The notes under the pieces are model-generated. The model searched no databases, had not been told where the DNA came from, and saw nothing but the letters and a program-made list of their open reading frames with translations. The translations under genes and the position numbers were made by a program. Source: Candidatus Brevundimonas colombiensis (GTDB lineage Bacteria > Pseudomonadota > Alphaproteobacteria > Caulobacterales > Caulobacteraceae). Taken from it: 64,000 nt of DNA. The stretch is from contig CP119326.1 in the NCBI GenBank assembly GCA_029202665.1, positions 2,418,001 through 2,482,000 on the forward strand, written 5' to 3'. Each line of letters opens with the position of its first letter. Position 1 is the first letter of the stretch. This document shows positions 25,654 to 34,955 of the stretch, piece by piece.

Positions 25654-26547
25654 ATGAGCGAAGACCAAAAGCCCGACGACGCCCAGCGCGACGCCAGCCC
25701 CGAGGAACGGTTTGCGGCGTCGGAAGCCGACGCTCCGGTCAGGTCGGTTCGGGAACCGACGACGGCGAACCAGAAGGTCTATGCCAATACGCCGGGCGAC
25801 CGCGGCAAGAAGACATCGGCGGCCAACGAGACCGGCGAAATCTTCAAGACCATCGTCTTTGCGCTGTTGATCGCCATGGTGCTGCGGATCTTCCTGTTCC
25901 AGCCCTTCACCATTCCGTCCGCCTCGATGGAGCCCAACCTGTACGAAGGCGACTATATCGTCGTGTCGAAATGGTCGTACGGCTTCTCGAAACACTCCAT
26001 CCCGTTCAGCCCGCCGCTGTTCGATGGTCGCATCATGGGCTCGGCGCCCAAGCGCGGCGACATCGTGGTGTTCAAACTGCCGCGCGACAACAAGACCGAT
26101 TTCATCAAGCGCGTGATCGGCCTGCCCGGCGACCGCATCCAGATGATCGCCAACAAGCTGTATATCAACGACAAGCCCGTCCAGGACGTGATCGTCAGCC
26201 GCACCGAGATCGAAGACATCTTCGGGCCCCGCCCGGTCACGGAGGTCCGCGAGACCCTGCCTGAGGGCAAGAGCTTCATGACCCAGGACTTCGGTCCCGG
26301 AAACGATCTGGATGACACGCCCGTCTATGAGGTGCCGGCTGGCCATTACTTCATGATGGGCGACAACCGCGACAACTCCATCGACAGCCGTGTCGAACAG
26401 TCCAGCGGCGTGGGCATGGTCCCGGCCGAGAACCTGGTCGGCAAGGCGCAGATCATCCTGTTCTCGTGGAAGCCCGGTTCGTCGCTGTGGAACCCGGTCA
26501 GCTGGTTCAACGTGCGTCTGGACCGGTTCTTCAACGTCCTGCACTGA
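25654..26547 (+). CDS. lepB: signal peptidase I
   Basis: 297-residue inner-membrane protease that removes Sec/Tat signal peptides. A charged, disordered N-terminal extension (about 1-65) leads into one membrane anchor (IFKTIVFALLIAMVLRIFLF). Box B FTIPSASMEPNL carries nucleophile S91, and box D DFIKRVIGLPGD carries the general base K152. GDNRDNSIDSR is box E. I chose ATG 25654; in-frame starts at 25612 and 25642 are possible. rnc follows with a one-base overlap (TGATG). Confidence 0.95.
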   Translation: MSEDQKPDDAQRDASPEERFAASEADAPVRSVREPTTANQKVYANTPGDRGKKTSAANETGEIFKTIVFALLIAMVLRIFLFQPFTIPSASMEPNLYEGDYIVVSKWSYGFSKHSIPFSPPLFDGRIMGSAPKRGDIVVFKLPRDNKTDFIKRVIGLPGDRIQMIANKLYINDKPVQDVIVSRTEIEDIFGPRPVTEVRETLPEGKSFMTQDFGPGNDLDDTPVYEVPAGHYFMMGDNRDNSIDSRVEQSSGVGMVPAENLVGKAQIILFSWKPGSSLWNPVSWFNVRLDRFFNVLH

Positions 26548-27257
26548 TGGCCAATCTGCGGGCCGAGGCGGTCGTCGCGCTTGAGCGGCGGATCGGTCAT
26601 CCGTTCAAGGACAAGGCGCTGCTGGAACGCGCCCTGACGCACGCCAGCGTGGGCGAGGGGGCGCCGACAGGCATCCACGGCCCGCGCGACAACGAGCGGC
26701 TGGAGTTTCTGGGCGACCGGGTGCTGGGGTTGCTGGTCGCCGAGCGGCTGTCCAGCGACTTTCCCACGGCCGACGAGGGCCAACTGTCGTCCAGCCTGCA
26801 CGCCCTGGTCGACAAGAGCGCCTGCGCCCGCGTGGGCGAGGCGCTGGGCGTCGGCCCCGCGCTCAGACTGTCGCCCGGCGAGACCAAGACCGGCGGACGG
26901 CGCAAGGCGGGCGTCATCGCCGATGCGGTCGAGGCGCTCTTGGCGGCGGTCTATCTGGATGGCGGCCTGGATGCGGCGCGCACCGTCTTCCAGCATGCCT
27001 GGGCCGAGGAACTGTCGGCGCCGCCGTCACGCACGGTGACCAATCCCAAGTCCGCCCTGCAGGAATGGGCGCAAGGCCAGGGACGGCCGCTGCCGACCTA
27101 TCGCGTGGCGGATCGGACGGGTTCGGATCATGCGCCGACATTCACCGTCGAAGTTTCCGTGCAGGACGTGCAGCCCTTGACCGCGCAAGGGCGTTCGCGT
27201 CAGGAGGCGGAGAAGGCGGCCGCGACGGCCCTGCTCAAACGTGAAGGCGTCATTTGA
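26547..27257 (+). CDS. rnc: ribonuclease III
   Basis: 236-residue double-strand RNase for rRNA and mRNA processing. The catalytic signature NERLEFLGDRVLGLLVAERL and the second acidic site around VIADAVEALLAAVYLDGG are present. A C-terminal dsRNA-binding domain (about 160-230: NPKSALQEWAQGQGRPLPTY, then GRSRQEAEKAAATALL) completes it. The ATG lies within the lepB stop; era begins at TTG 27254 within the rnc stop. Confidence 0.97.
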   Translation: MANLRAEAVVALERRIGHPFKDKALLERALTHASVGEGAPTGIHGPRDNERLEFLGDRVLGLLVAERLSSDFPTADEGQLSSSLHALVDKSACARVGEALGVGPALRLSPGETKTGGRRKAGVIADAVEALLAAVYLDGGLDAARTVFQHAWAEELSAPPSRTVTNPKSALQEWAQGQGRPLPTYRVADRTGSDHAPTFTVEVSVQDVQPLTAQGRSRQEAEKAAATALLKREGVI

Positions 27258-28201
27258 CCGATATCGAAAACCAGCGCGCGGGCTTCGCCGCCATCATCGG
27301 CGCGCCAAACGCCGGCAAGTCCACGCTGGTCAACCGGCTGACCGGGGCCAAGGTCTCCATCGTCACCCAGAAGGTGCAGACGACGCGCTTTCCTGTCCGT
27401 GGCATCGCCATGGAGGGCGACGCCCAGATCGTCCTGGTGGACACGCCGGGCATCTTCACCCCGCGCCGACGGCTGGATCGGGCCATGGTCGCCTCGGCCT
27501 GGGGCGGCGCGGAAGACGCCGATGTGGTGGTCCATCTGATCGACGCCCAGTCGCACATCGATTCCGAAGGTCGCGAGGGCACGGCGGCCGACCGCCGCTC
27601 GGCCGAGGATACCGAAACCATCATTTCCAATCTTCAGGCGACCGGAACCAAGGTCATCCTGGCGCTGAACAAGATCGACGGCATGCGCCGCGACACCCTG
27701 TTGGCCCTGTCGCAAAAGCTGTTCGAGAGCGGCGTCTATGACGAGGTCTATATGATCTCGGCCGCCAACGGCGACGGCGTGGATGACCTGAAACAGCGGC
27801 TGGCCCGGTCGATGCCCAAGGGGCCGTGGCTGTATCCAGAGGATCAGGCGGCCGATGTGCCGGTGCGCGTGCTGGCCGCCGAGATCACGCGCGAGAAGGT
27901 CTATCTGCGCGTCCATGAGGAACTGCCCTATTCGGCCGCGGTCGAGACGACCAGTTTCGAGGATCGCGCCGACGGTTCGGCCCGCATCGAACAGACCATC
28001 TATGTCGAGCGCGAGAGCCAACGCCCCATCGTGCTGGGCAAGGGCGGCCAGACGCTGAAATGGATCGGCCAGAAGGCGCGCGAGGAACTGAACGAGATCC
28101 TGGGACGTCAGGTCCATCTGTTCCTGACCGTCAAGGTCGATCCTAAGTGGCAGGATAGCCGCGCCCTGTATGCCCAGTTCGGTCTGGATTTCGACGTCTG
28201 A
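27254..28201 (+). CDS. era: GTPase Era
   Basis: 315-residue essential GTPase in 30S assembly. G1 GAPNAGKST, G3 DTPGI and G4 NKID are visible, and a C-terminal KH domain contains IVLGKGGQTLKWIGQKAREEL. It starts at TTG 27254 in a TTGA overlap with rnc. Between strand 3 and G4 there is an insertion rich in charged residues (DSEGREGTAADRRSAEDTE), longer than in E. coli Era. Confidence 0.97.
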   Translation: MTDIENQRAGFAAIIGAPNAGKSTLVNRLTGAKVSIVTQKVQTTRFPVRGIAMEGDAQIVLVDTPGIFTPRRRLDRAMVASAWGGAEDADVVVHLIDAQSHIDSEGREGTAADRRSAEDTETIISNLQATGTKVILALNKIDGMRRDTLLALSQKLFESGVYDEVYMISAANGDGVDDLKQRLARSMPKGPWLYPEDQAADVPVRVLAAEITREKVYLRVHEELPYSAAVETTSFEDRADGSARIEQTIYVERESQRPIVLGKGGQTLKWIGQKAREELNEILGRQVHLFLTVKVDPKWQDSRALYAQFGLDFDV

Positions 28202-28207
28202 GTTCCC

Positions 28208-29455
28208 GTGTTTGAAGTGCCGCGTACCGCCGGGGGACATCCCCGGCTCATTCTGGGCGTCCTGGGGGCGCTGATCATTGGCGGCGCCCTCTGGGCGGGC
28301 GTGGCCACGACCGTCGCTCCGAAAAGCGACGCGGATCTGATCGCCGAACGGGCGGACGCGCCGCCACGTCCGCCGGTCGTGGTCGTCGAGGATTTGCCGC
28401 AACTGGCCGCGCGCCTGGATCGTGAGGCGGCGGCTGGACGCTTCATGGGCGCCGTTCTCGTGGCCAGAGGCGATAAGGTCCTGTTTCGTCAGGTATATGG
28501 CAAGGCGAACTATGAGCGCGATCAGCCGCTGAAGCTGGATTCCCGCTTCCGCCTGGCCTCCATCTCCAAACAGTTCACCGCCACGGCGATCCTGAAGCTT
28601 CAGGACGAAGGCAAGCTGAATGTCACTGATCCGGTGTGCAAATGGATGCAGCCATGCCCGGCGGCGTGGCAGGACATCCGCATTCGTCATCTGTTGTCGC
28701 ACACCTCGGGTATTCCCGACCTGATGGCGCGGCCCGGCTGGGGGATGCGTCGCACGACCCACGCCACGCTGGACGAGCTGACCGAGGATTCCAAGCGGTT
28801 CGGCCTTCAGTTCGAGCCGGGGACCGAGGTTCGATACGACAATGCCGGCTTCAACCTGGCCGCCGCGATTGTGGAGAAGGCCAGCGGCAAGCCGTTCCAG
28901 ACCTATATGCGCGACACCTTCTTCAAGCCGCTGGGCATGAAGGAGACGGGGCTGGATCTGGACGGCGGCGATCACGGCGTCATCATGGGCTATGCCAACT
29001 TCCCCGGCGGTCTGGCGGCCCAGCCGAACGCCAACACCTCCATCGTGGCGGGGGCGGGCGCAGTCTATTCCACGCTGGACGACCTGTTGGTCTGGCAACG
29101 GGCCCTGCATCGCGGATCGCTGCTGACGCCCGCCAGCTATCAGCAGATGCTGGCCGACCACGCGCCTGCTGACACCAAACCGAACGAGCGTAGCCATCCC
29201 CGCCGCGACTGGGGCTATGGCATCTTCTCGAACCGTCTGGGCGACCAGGTTCAGCCCAGCTTCCAGGACCGCCAGATCTATCACACCGGCAGCTGGGGCG
29301 GGTTTCGCAACCTGATGCTCTATCAGCCGGATCAGGACGTGATCGTGATCGTCCTGTCCAACAACTATCATCTGCGCGACCAGGTGTTCCTGATCGCGGA
29401 ACAGGGGATGGCCGAGGCCCTTGGGCGCGACTTCCCCACGAGGCTGGCGCGCTAG
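28208..29455 (+). CDS. membrane-anchored serine hydrolase (beta-lactamase/DD-peptidase family, PF00144)
   Basis: 415-residue protein with an N-terminal hydrophobic anchor (about 18-38). The three family motifs are S118-x-x-K121 (SISKQF), Y210-x-N (YDNAGFN) and H359-T-G (HTGSWG). The fold covers class C beta-lactamases, esterases and DD-peptidases; the HTG third motif and lack of typical AmpC context favour an esterase or peptidase. It begins at GTG 28208, 6 nt after era. The stop shares the tetranucleotide CTAG with the convergent gene. Confidence 0.88.
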   Translation: MFEVPRTAGGHPRLILGVLGALIIGGALWAGVATTVAPKSDADLIAERADAPPRPPVVVVEDLPQLAARLDREAAAGRFMGAVLVARGDKVLFRQVYGKANYERDQPLKLDSRFRLASISKQFTATAILKLQDEGKLNVTDPVCKWMQPCPAAWQDIRIRHLLSHTSGIPDLMARPGWGMRRTTHATLDELTEDSKRFGLQFEPGTEVRYDNAGFNLAAAIVEKASGKPFQTYMRDTFFKPLGMKETGLDLDGGDHGVIMGYANFPGGLAAQPNANTSIVAGAGAVYSTLDDLLVWQRALHRGSLLTPASYQQMLADHAPADTKPNERSHPRRDWGYGIFSNRLGDQVQPSFQDRQIYHTGSWGGFRNLMLYQPDQDVIVIVLSNNYHLRDQVFLIAEQGMAEALGRDFPTRLAR

Positions 29456-30966
29456 GCCGGCTTCATCGAACCCGTTTCGATGAACCGCTGGTGCCAGGAC
29501 AGGGCCTCGTCCAGCAGGTGCGGCGACTGCAGGCCGTATGACCCCTTCAGCGCCCGCGCATAATAGTCCACCAGTGCGTCGCGATAGTCGGGGTGGGCGC
29601 AGTTGGCGATGATGACGCTGGCGCGCTGTTTGGGCGACAGGCCGCGCAGGTCGGCCAGCCCCTGTTCGGTGACCAGAACCTGCACGTCCTGAGTGATGTG
29701 ATCGACGTGGCTGGCCATCGGCACGATGGCGGAAATCTTGCCGCCCTTGGCCGTCGAGGGCGTCACAAAGCAGGAAATGAAGGCGTTGCGCGCGAAATCG
29801 CCCGACCCGCCGATGCCGTTCTGTATGCGCGACCCCATGACCTGGGTCGAGTTGACGTTGCCGTAGATGTCGGCCTCGATCAGTCCGTTCATGGCGATAC
29901 AGCCCAGGCGGCGGATCAGCTCGGGATGGTTCGAGATTTCCTGCGGGCGCAGGATGATCTTGCCCTGGAACTGGGCCATCCGGCCATTCAGGTCCGCCGC
30001 CGCCTCCGGGCTGAGGGAAAAGGCGGTGGCCGAGGCGACCGTCAGCTTGCCCGCGTCCAGCAGGTCCAGCATCCCGTCCTGGATCACCTCGGTATAGGCG
30101 GCCATCCGTTCGAACGAACTGTCCATCAGGCCCGCCAGAACCGCATTGGCGACATTGCCGACGCCGGATTGCAGCGGCAGCAGGCCGGCGGGCAGGCGGC
30201 CGACCTTGACCTCATGCTTCAGGAACTCGATCAGGTGGCCGGCGATGGCGCGGGCCGTGGCGTCGGGCGCGGCGAAGGGCAGGTTGCGGTCAGGCGCATC
30301 GGTCTCGACGATGGCGACAATCTTGTCTGGGTCGCAACGCAGGCTGGGCTGGCCGATCAACTGATCCGGCCGCGTCAGCGGGATGGGCACGCGGTTCGGC
30401 GGCAGGGCCGTGCCGTAATAGACGTCGTGCATCCCCTCCAGCGCCGCATTCTGCCAGCGGTTGACCTCCAGGATCACGCGGTTGGCGCGATCCAGCCAGG
30501 TCTTGTTGTTGCCGATGGACGACGACGGGACCAGCGAACCGTCTTCGTTGACGGCCGACACCTCGATCACCGCCGTATCCAGCGGTCCCAGCACGCCCTG
30601 CCACACGGCGGGGGCCAGCTGGCTGAGGTGCATGTCCAGATAGTCCATCTGGCCCGAGTTGATCTTCTCGCGCGCGATGGGATCGGAGTTGTAGGGCAGG
30701 CGCAGTTCGATCCCGTCGGCCTTGGCCAGGGCGCCGTCCAGCTCAGGCCCTGTTGAGGCGCCGGTCCACAGGTTCAGGCGAAAGGCGTCGCCGGCGGCGT
30801 GGGCGTCCTCGATCCGCTGGGCCAGTTGGGGCGGCACGGCCTTGGGATAGCCCGAACCGGTGAAGCCGCTCATCCCGACCGTGGAGCCGGCGGGAATCAG
30901 AGCGGCGGCGTCGTGGGCCGACATGACCTTGGATTTCAGCGCCTGGCTGCGGATACGCGATGACAT
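29452..30966 (-). CDS. acetyl-CoA hydrolase/transferase family (acetate/succinate CoA-transferase)
   Basis: 504-residue enzyme moving CoA between short acids. Its sequence shows GMSGFTGSGYPKAVP near the N-terminus, AYTEVIQDGMLDLLDAGK containing the likely catalytic Glu, GIGGSGDFARNAFIS, and EQGLADLRGLSPKQRA at the C-terminus. This matches the single-chain AarC/Cat1 group rather than the two-subunit type. Succinyl-CoA:acetate is the commonest activity, but the substrate pair is inference. It is a lone leftward gene with a 185-nt upstream region. Confidence 0.9.
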   Translation of the reverse strand: MSSRIRSQALKSKVMSAHDAAALIPAGSTVGMSGFTGSGYPKAVPPQLAQRIEDAHAAGDAFRLNLWTGASTGPELDGALAKADGIELRLPYNSDPIAREKINSGQMDYLDMHLSQLAPAVWQGVLGPLDTAVIEVSAVNEDGSLVPSSSIGNNKTWLDRANRVILEVNRWQNAALEGMHDVYYGTALPPNRVPIPLTRPDQLIGQPSLRCDPDKIVAIVETDAPDRNLPFAAPDATARAIAGHLIEFLKHEVKVGRLPAGLLPLQSGVGNVANAVLAGLMDSSFERMAAYTEVIQDGMLDLLDAGKLTVASATAFSLSPEAAADLNGRMAQFQGKIILRPQEISNHPELIRRLGCIAMNGLIEADIYGNVNSTQVMGSRIQNGIGGSGDFARNAFISCFVTPSTAKGGKISAIVPMASHVDHITQDVQVLVTEQGLADLRGLSPKQRASVIIANCAHPDYRDALVDYYARALKGSYGLQSPHLLDEALSWHQRFIETGSMKPA

Positions 30967-31151
30967 GGACGGAGGTGGGTTGCGGCCGGGGAGGGCCTGG
31001 GGCGACGCGATTTCTCGTCGGGCTAGGCCGGGCGGCGACGGTGATCCATTCGACCTTGGTCGAGGTAAGGCCCGCCGTCCATGATCTTTATCAAGGCGGG
31101 AACGCCGGACGCGGCCGTCGGTTAGCTGGAAACTGACGAAAGGACTCGCCG

Positions 31152-31763
31152 ATGAAAGCCCTGATCCTGAACTGCACGCTGAAACCGTCGCCCGAGACGT
31201 CCAGCACCGAAGCCCTGGCCAATGTGGTGATCGGCGAACTGGAGAAGGGCGGTGCGGAGACCGAACTGATTCGCCTGGTCGATCTGAACATCAAACCCGG
31301 CGTGAAGACCGACCAGGGCGAAGGCGACGACTGGCCTGCGGTCCACGAAAAGATCATGGCGGCTGATATCGTCGTCTTCGCCACGCCGACCTGGGTCGGT
31401 CAGATGTCCAGCGTCTGCATGCGCGCGCTGGAGCGGATGGACGCCCTGTTTGAGGAAACGGACGACAGCGGTCGGCCTGTCGCCTTCGGCAAGGTGGGCG
31501 GCATAATCATCACCGGCAATGAGGACGGCGCGCACCACATCGTCGCGACCGTGTCCCAGGCCCTGATCGACATGGGTTTCACCATGCCGGGGCAAAGCTG
31601 GACCTATTGGCACCTCGGACCGGGACCGGGGCCGGACTATGTCGAGACGGATCAGGGCCACGACTACGCCGACCGTGTGGGCCGCAACGCCGCGCGCAAC
31701 ATGCTGGCCCTGGCCAAGGTGCTGAAACCCGAAACCTATCCCGTGCCGGAAAGCGCGGACTAG
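31152..31763 (+). CDS. flavodoxin-fold NAD(P)H-dependent FMN reductase-like protein
   Basis: 203-residue flavoprotein. The N-terminal strand and phosphate loop read ALILNCTLKPSPETSSTEAL, and the FMN isoalloxazine loop ATPTWVGQMSSVCMRALERM is typical of the NADPH-dependent FMN reductase/flavodoxin-like group. GGIIITGNEDGAHHIVATVSQAL follows. It may reduce quinones or other acceptors. ATG 31152 follows AAAGGA. It stands between the CoA-transferase and the NTF2-like gene. Confidence 0.85.
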   Translation: MKALILNCTLKPSPETSSTEALANVVIGELEKGGAETELIRLVDLNIKPGVKTDQGEGDDWPAVHEKIMAADIVVFATPTWVGQMSSVCMRALERMDALFEETDDSGRPVAFGKVGGIIITGNEDGAHHIVATVSQALIDMGFTMPGQSWTYWHLGPGPGPDYVETDQGHDYADRVGRNAARNMLALAKVLKPETYPVPESAD

Positions 31764-31833
31764 GCTTGGCGATTGCGGCTTGTGACGGGGCGGTCTCGGC
31801 TTCACCATTCCCGATCATCGAAGGAAGATCGCC

Positions 31834-32316
31834 ATGCTGACCGCCCTCATCGCCGCCCTGGCCCTGTCGCAATCCGCGACCGCCGCCCCGACCGCCGAGG
31901 CACAGGTCGCCTCGGTTCTGGATCGGCTGAATCAGGCGTCGTCCACGGCCGACGAGGCGACCTATTTCAGCCTGTTCGCCCCCGACGCGCGTTTCGTCGG
32001 CACGGACGCCAACGAACACTGGACCATGGCGCAGTTCCGGGCCTTCGCCGAGCCATGGTTCAAGAAGGACACCGCCTGGTCGTTCCCCGCGACGTCCCGT
32101 GCCATCACCATCGCCCCGATCGACTGCCGCTGCATCGCCTGGTTCGAGGAAAAGCTGGCCAGTCCGTCCTATGGCGAAACGCGGGGTTCGGGCGTCATGC
32201 GTCTGACCGACGACGGCTGGAAGATCGAACAATATGTGCTGAGCTTCGCGGTGCCCAACGACAGGGCCGATGCGGTCGTGGCGGCGATCAAGGGCGAGGC
32301 GGCGTCCGCCCATTGA
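31834..32316 (+). CDS. secreted NTF2/SnoaL-like protein
   Basis: 160 residues. A signal peptide (MLTALIAALALSQSATAAP) precedes a single SnoaL/NTF2-like cone domain (VLDRLNQASSTADEATYFSLFAPDARFVGTDANEHW, MAQFRAFAEPWF...). The RFVGTD stretch marks the first strand of the pocket. Substrate or ligand is unknown; many relatives have no enzyme activity. A good GGAAG site precedes ATG 31834. Confidence 0.85.
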   Translation: MLTALIAALALSQSATAAPTAEAQVASVLDRLNQASSTADEATYFSLFAPDARFVGTDANEHWTMAQFRAFAEPWFKKDTAWSFPATSRAITIAPIDCRCIAWFEEKLASPSYGETRGSGVMRLTDDGWKIEQYVLSFAVPNDRADAVVAAIKGEAASAH

Positions 32317-32362
32317 GGCGGAACGTATGGCCAACTTCGCGGCGCCGCGCTAAGCCGTGAAG

Positions 32363-33094
32363 ATGGATTTTCACGAAGAGGCCTTTGTTCTGTCGGCGCG
32401 GGCGCACGGCGACACGGGCGCGGTCGTCGATCTGCTGACCGAAGGACACGGGCGGCGTTCGGCCTATGTGGCGGGCGGGGCGTCGCGCAAGATGCGGCCC
32501 TTTCTGCAGGCCGGGGCGCGGGTCGTGGCGGACTATCGGGCGCGCACTTCGGATCATCTGGGCGCCGCGCGGCTGGAGCCGGTGGGCGAGGGGCCCAGCG
32601 CCCTGTTCGATCACGCTCTGGCCCTGACCGGATTGGCGGCGGCGGCCGGCGTGGCCCAGGGCGCCTTGCCGGAACGGGAGCCGCACCCGGGCGTCTTCCT
32701 GGCGTTCGAGGCGCTGATGGCGGCCTTCGTCCTGCCGGATGTGTGGCCGGCGATCTTCGTGCGGTTCGAGGCCGGGCTTCTGGAGGACCTGGGCTTTGGT
32801 CTGGACCTGTCGAAATGCGCGGCGACGGGCACGGCGGACGACCTGATCTACGTCAGCCCCCGCACCGGCCGGGCGGTCAGTCGCGCGGCCGGCGCCCCCT
32901 ATGCGGACAAGATGCTGACCCTGCCGCCCTTCATGCTGGGCGCTCAGGCGGGCCTGATCGAAGGCGACGTCCGGGCCGGATTCGATCTGACCGGCCATTT
33001 CCTGGAGCAGTTCGTCTTCCACCCCCAGAACCGGCCCTTGCCGCCCGCCCGCGTCTGGATGCTGGACAAGCTGGCCGAGGCCGGTCGCCTCTAG
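32363..33094 (+). CDS. recO: DNA repair protein RecO
   Basis: 243-residue RecFOR-pathway protein that loads RecA onto SSB-coated DNA. The N-terminal OB fold (EEAFVLSARAHGDTGAVVDLLTEGHGR) is followed by a helical domain with FEAGLLEDLGFGLDLSKC and a short C-terminal helix. Only one of the Zn cysteines of the E. coli type is evident (C at LDLSKCAATG). GTG 32357 is an alternative start. Its TAG stop shares CTAG with the convergent dipZ-like gene. Confidence 0.93.
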   Translation: MDFHEEAFVLSARAHGDTGAVVDLLTEGHGRRSAYVAGGASRKMRPFLQAGARVVADYRARTSDHLGAARLEPVGEGPSALFDHALALTGLAAAAGVAQGALPEREPHPGVFLAFEALMAAFVLPDVWPAIFVRFEAGLLEDLGFGLDLSKCAATGTADDLIYVSPRTGRAVSRAAGAPYADKMLTLPPFMLGAQAGLIEGDVRAGFDLTGHFLEQFVFHPQNRPLPPARVWMLDKLAEAGRL

Positions 33095-34821
33095 CCGAAG
33101 GTGAAGGCGAAGACCTGGACGCCGGGGTCCAGGAACTCGATCTCGAAGGTGCGTTCGCGCACCGGCCCCGTCTGGCGGATCAGCTGATAAAGCCTTTCGC
33201 CCTGGATGCGGCCCAGACCCCGGGCGTCGATATCCGACCCGGCGTCGCCGCCTGGCGCGACCCCGTCGATGGTGACGCGAAAGCGCGGAGCGGCGCCCGT
33301 CTGGCTGGGCCCCATGACCAGATGCAGGTCGCGCGCCCGGAACCGGAAGGCGATGCGCCCGCCCGCCTTCTGCAGATCGGCGTGTTCTGGCGTGACCCGC
33401 CAGTCGCCCGCCAGGCTCCAGTCGTTCAGTTGCAACGGCGCGCCCGCATAGGTCTTGAGGCTGTCGCGAGCCAGGCCTCCGGGCGAACGGAAATTCTCGG
33501 CGCGTGCATAGCCGACATAGGTTTCTGGAGACGCGACCTGCCCCATGTCGGCGGCGGCTTCGGCGCCGCTGGCTTGAACCCTGACCACGTCGCTGGCGAC
33601 ACTGGCCGCGCCCGCCTCCTTCAACAGTTGCTGAATGACGCGCTCGGAACCGGCGTAATCGCCCTCGCCGAAGTGGTGGTGGCGGATCTGACCCTTGGGG
33701 TCGATGAAATAGTGGGCGGGCCAATACTGGTTCCTGAACGCGCGCCAGATGGCGAAGTCGTTGTCCATCGCCACCGGATAGGCGATGCCCAGCCGCTGGA
33801 TGTTCTGACGCACATTGGCCTCGGACTTCTCGAAGGCGAACTCGGGCGTATGGACGCCGATCACGACCAGCCCTTGATCCTTGTATTTCTCGGCCCAGGC
33901 CCGGACGTAGGGGATGGAGCGGATGCAGTTGATGCAGGAATAGGTCCAGAAATCGACCACCACCACCTTGCCGCGCAACTGCTCGGTCGTCAGGGGCGGG
34001 GTGTTGATCCAGGTCGTGGCGCCGGTCAGCGGCGGCATCGCGCCCTCTACCGGCAGATCGGCCAGATCGGTCGGCGCCGCGTTCGTCGGCACGCCGCGAC
34101 CGATCCCGCTCAACAGGGCCTGTTCGATCCGGCTGGTGCTGGCCGCCGAAATGCGGGTCAACAGGCCGGTGTCGGCGCCCAGGCCGATTGCGACGACGCC
34201 GATGAGCACAAGAACGCCCAGACCCCGCCGCACCCATTCGCCGACGCCCAGCGCGCCCTTCATCGCCTTGAACACCCGGCCCCCGACCAGCAAGGCCAGC
34301 GCCAGAGACGTGGCCGCACCCGCCGCATAGGCCAGCAGCAGAACCGTCGTGCCGACGCCTGCCCCCTGAAGCGCGGCGCCGGTCAGGATCACTCCCAGGA
34401 TCGGCCCCGCGCACGGCGCCCACAGCAGGCCGGTGGCCGCACCCAGCAACAGGGAGGCGCGCACGTCGCCCTGGTCGCCGCCATGCCGCTCGGCCTTGTC
34501 GGTCAGCCACGACCCTGCCGCCACGAACGGGCGCATCAGCCGGTCGCCGACCGCCGGAAACAACAGGCTGAGGCCCAGCACGGCCATCACCGCCAGGGCG
34601 ATCCAACGTCCCACCGCATTGGCCTGAACGGCCCAGCCGCCGCCCAGGGCCGCCAAGGTGGCGACACCCGCGAAGGTAATGGCCATGCCGACCAGCAACG
34701 GCAGGCCGTTGCGGACGAACGGCCGATCCGCGCGCGCGAAGACGAACGGCAGGACGGGCAGTATGCAGGGGCTGACGATGGTCAGAACCCCGGCGAGATA
34801 GGACAGCAGGAACAGGATCAT
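33091..34821 (-). CDS. DipZ-like thiol-disulfide protein (CcdA + redoxin + C-terminal beta-sandwich)
   Basis: 576-residue membrane protein. The N-terminal CcdA/DsbD-beta region has about seven hydrophobic helices and VSPCILPVLPFVFA (first cysteine site) and APCAGPILG (second). A periplasmic thioredoxin-like domain follows with FWTYSCINCIRSIPYV (CxxC at about residues 296-299). A final beta-rich domain starts at TYAGAPLQLNDWSLAGDW. This order matches mycobacterial DipZ, thought to carry reducing power across the membrane. It lies convergently between recO and parC. Confidence 0.88.
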   Translation of the reverse strand: MILFLLSYLAGVLTIVSPCILPVLPFVFARADRPFVRNGLPLLVGMAITFAGVATLAALGGGWAVQANAVGRWIALAVMAVLGLSLLFPAVGDRLMRPFVAAGSWLTDKAERHGGDQGDVRASLLLGAATGLLWAPCAGPILGVILTGAALQGAGVGTTVLLLAYAAGAATSLALALLVGGRVFKAMKGALGVGEWVRRGLGVLVLIGVVAIGLGADTGLLTRISAASTSRIEQALLSGIGRGVPTNAAPTDLADLPVEGAMPPLTGATTWINTPPLTTEQLRGKVVVVDFWTYSCINCIRSIPYVRAWAEKYKDQGLVVIGVHTPEFAFEKSEANVRQNIQRLGIAYPVAMDNDFAIWRAFRNQYWPAHYFIDPKGQIRHHHFGEGDYAGSERVIQQLLKEAGAASVASDVVRVQASGAEAAADMGQVASPETYVGYARAENFRSPGGLARDSLKTYAGAPLQLNDWSLAGDWRVTPEHADLQKAGGRIAFRFRARDLHLVMGPSQTGAAPRFRVTIDGVAPGGDAGSDIDARGLGRIQGERLYQLIRQTGPVRERTFEIEFLDPGVQVFAFTFG

Positions 34822-34955
34822 CGGACGGCCTGACGCAGTATGTGCGCCTTAATACGAACGGCGGAGGCTTTCGGTCACCCTCGGCATCGGCTTATCCCCC
34901 AAACTGAGGCGGGGCGGGCTAGACTTATCGCTTCCGATCCCCGATTCGCAGAGCC

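Noticed and set aside
27200..29371. 723-codon open frame on the minus strand across era and the serine hydrolase
   Set aside because: Spans two well-supported genes on the other strand and has no recognisable motif.
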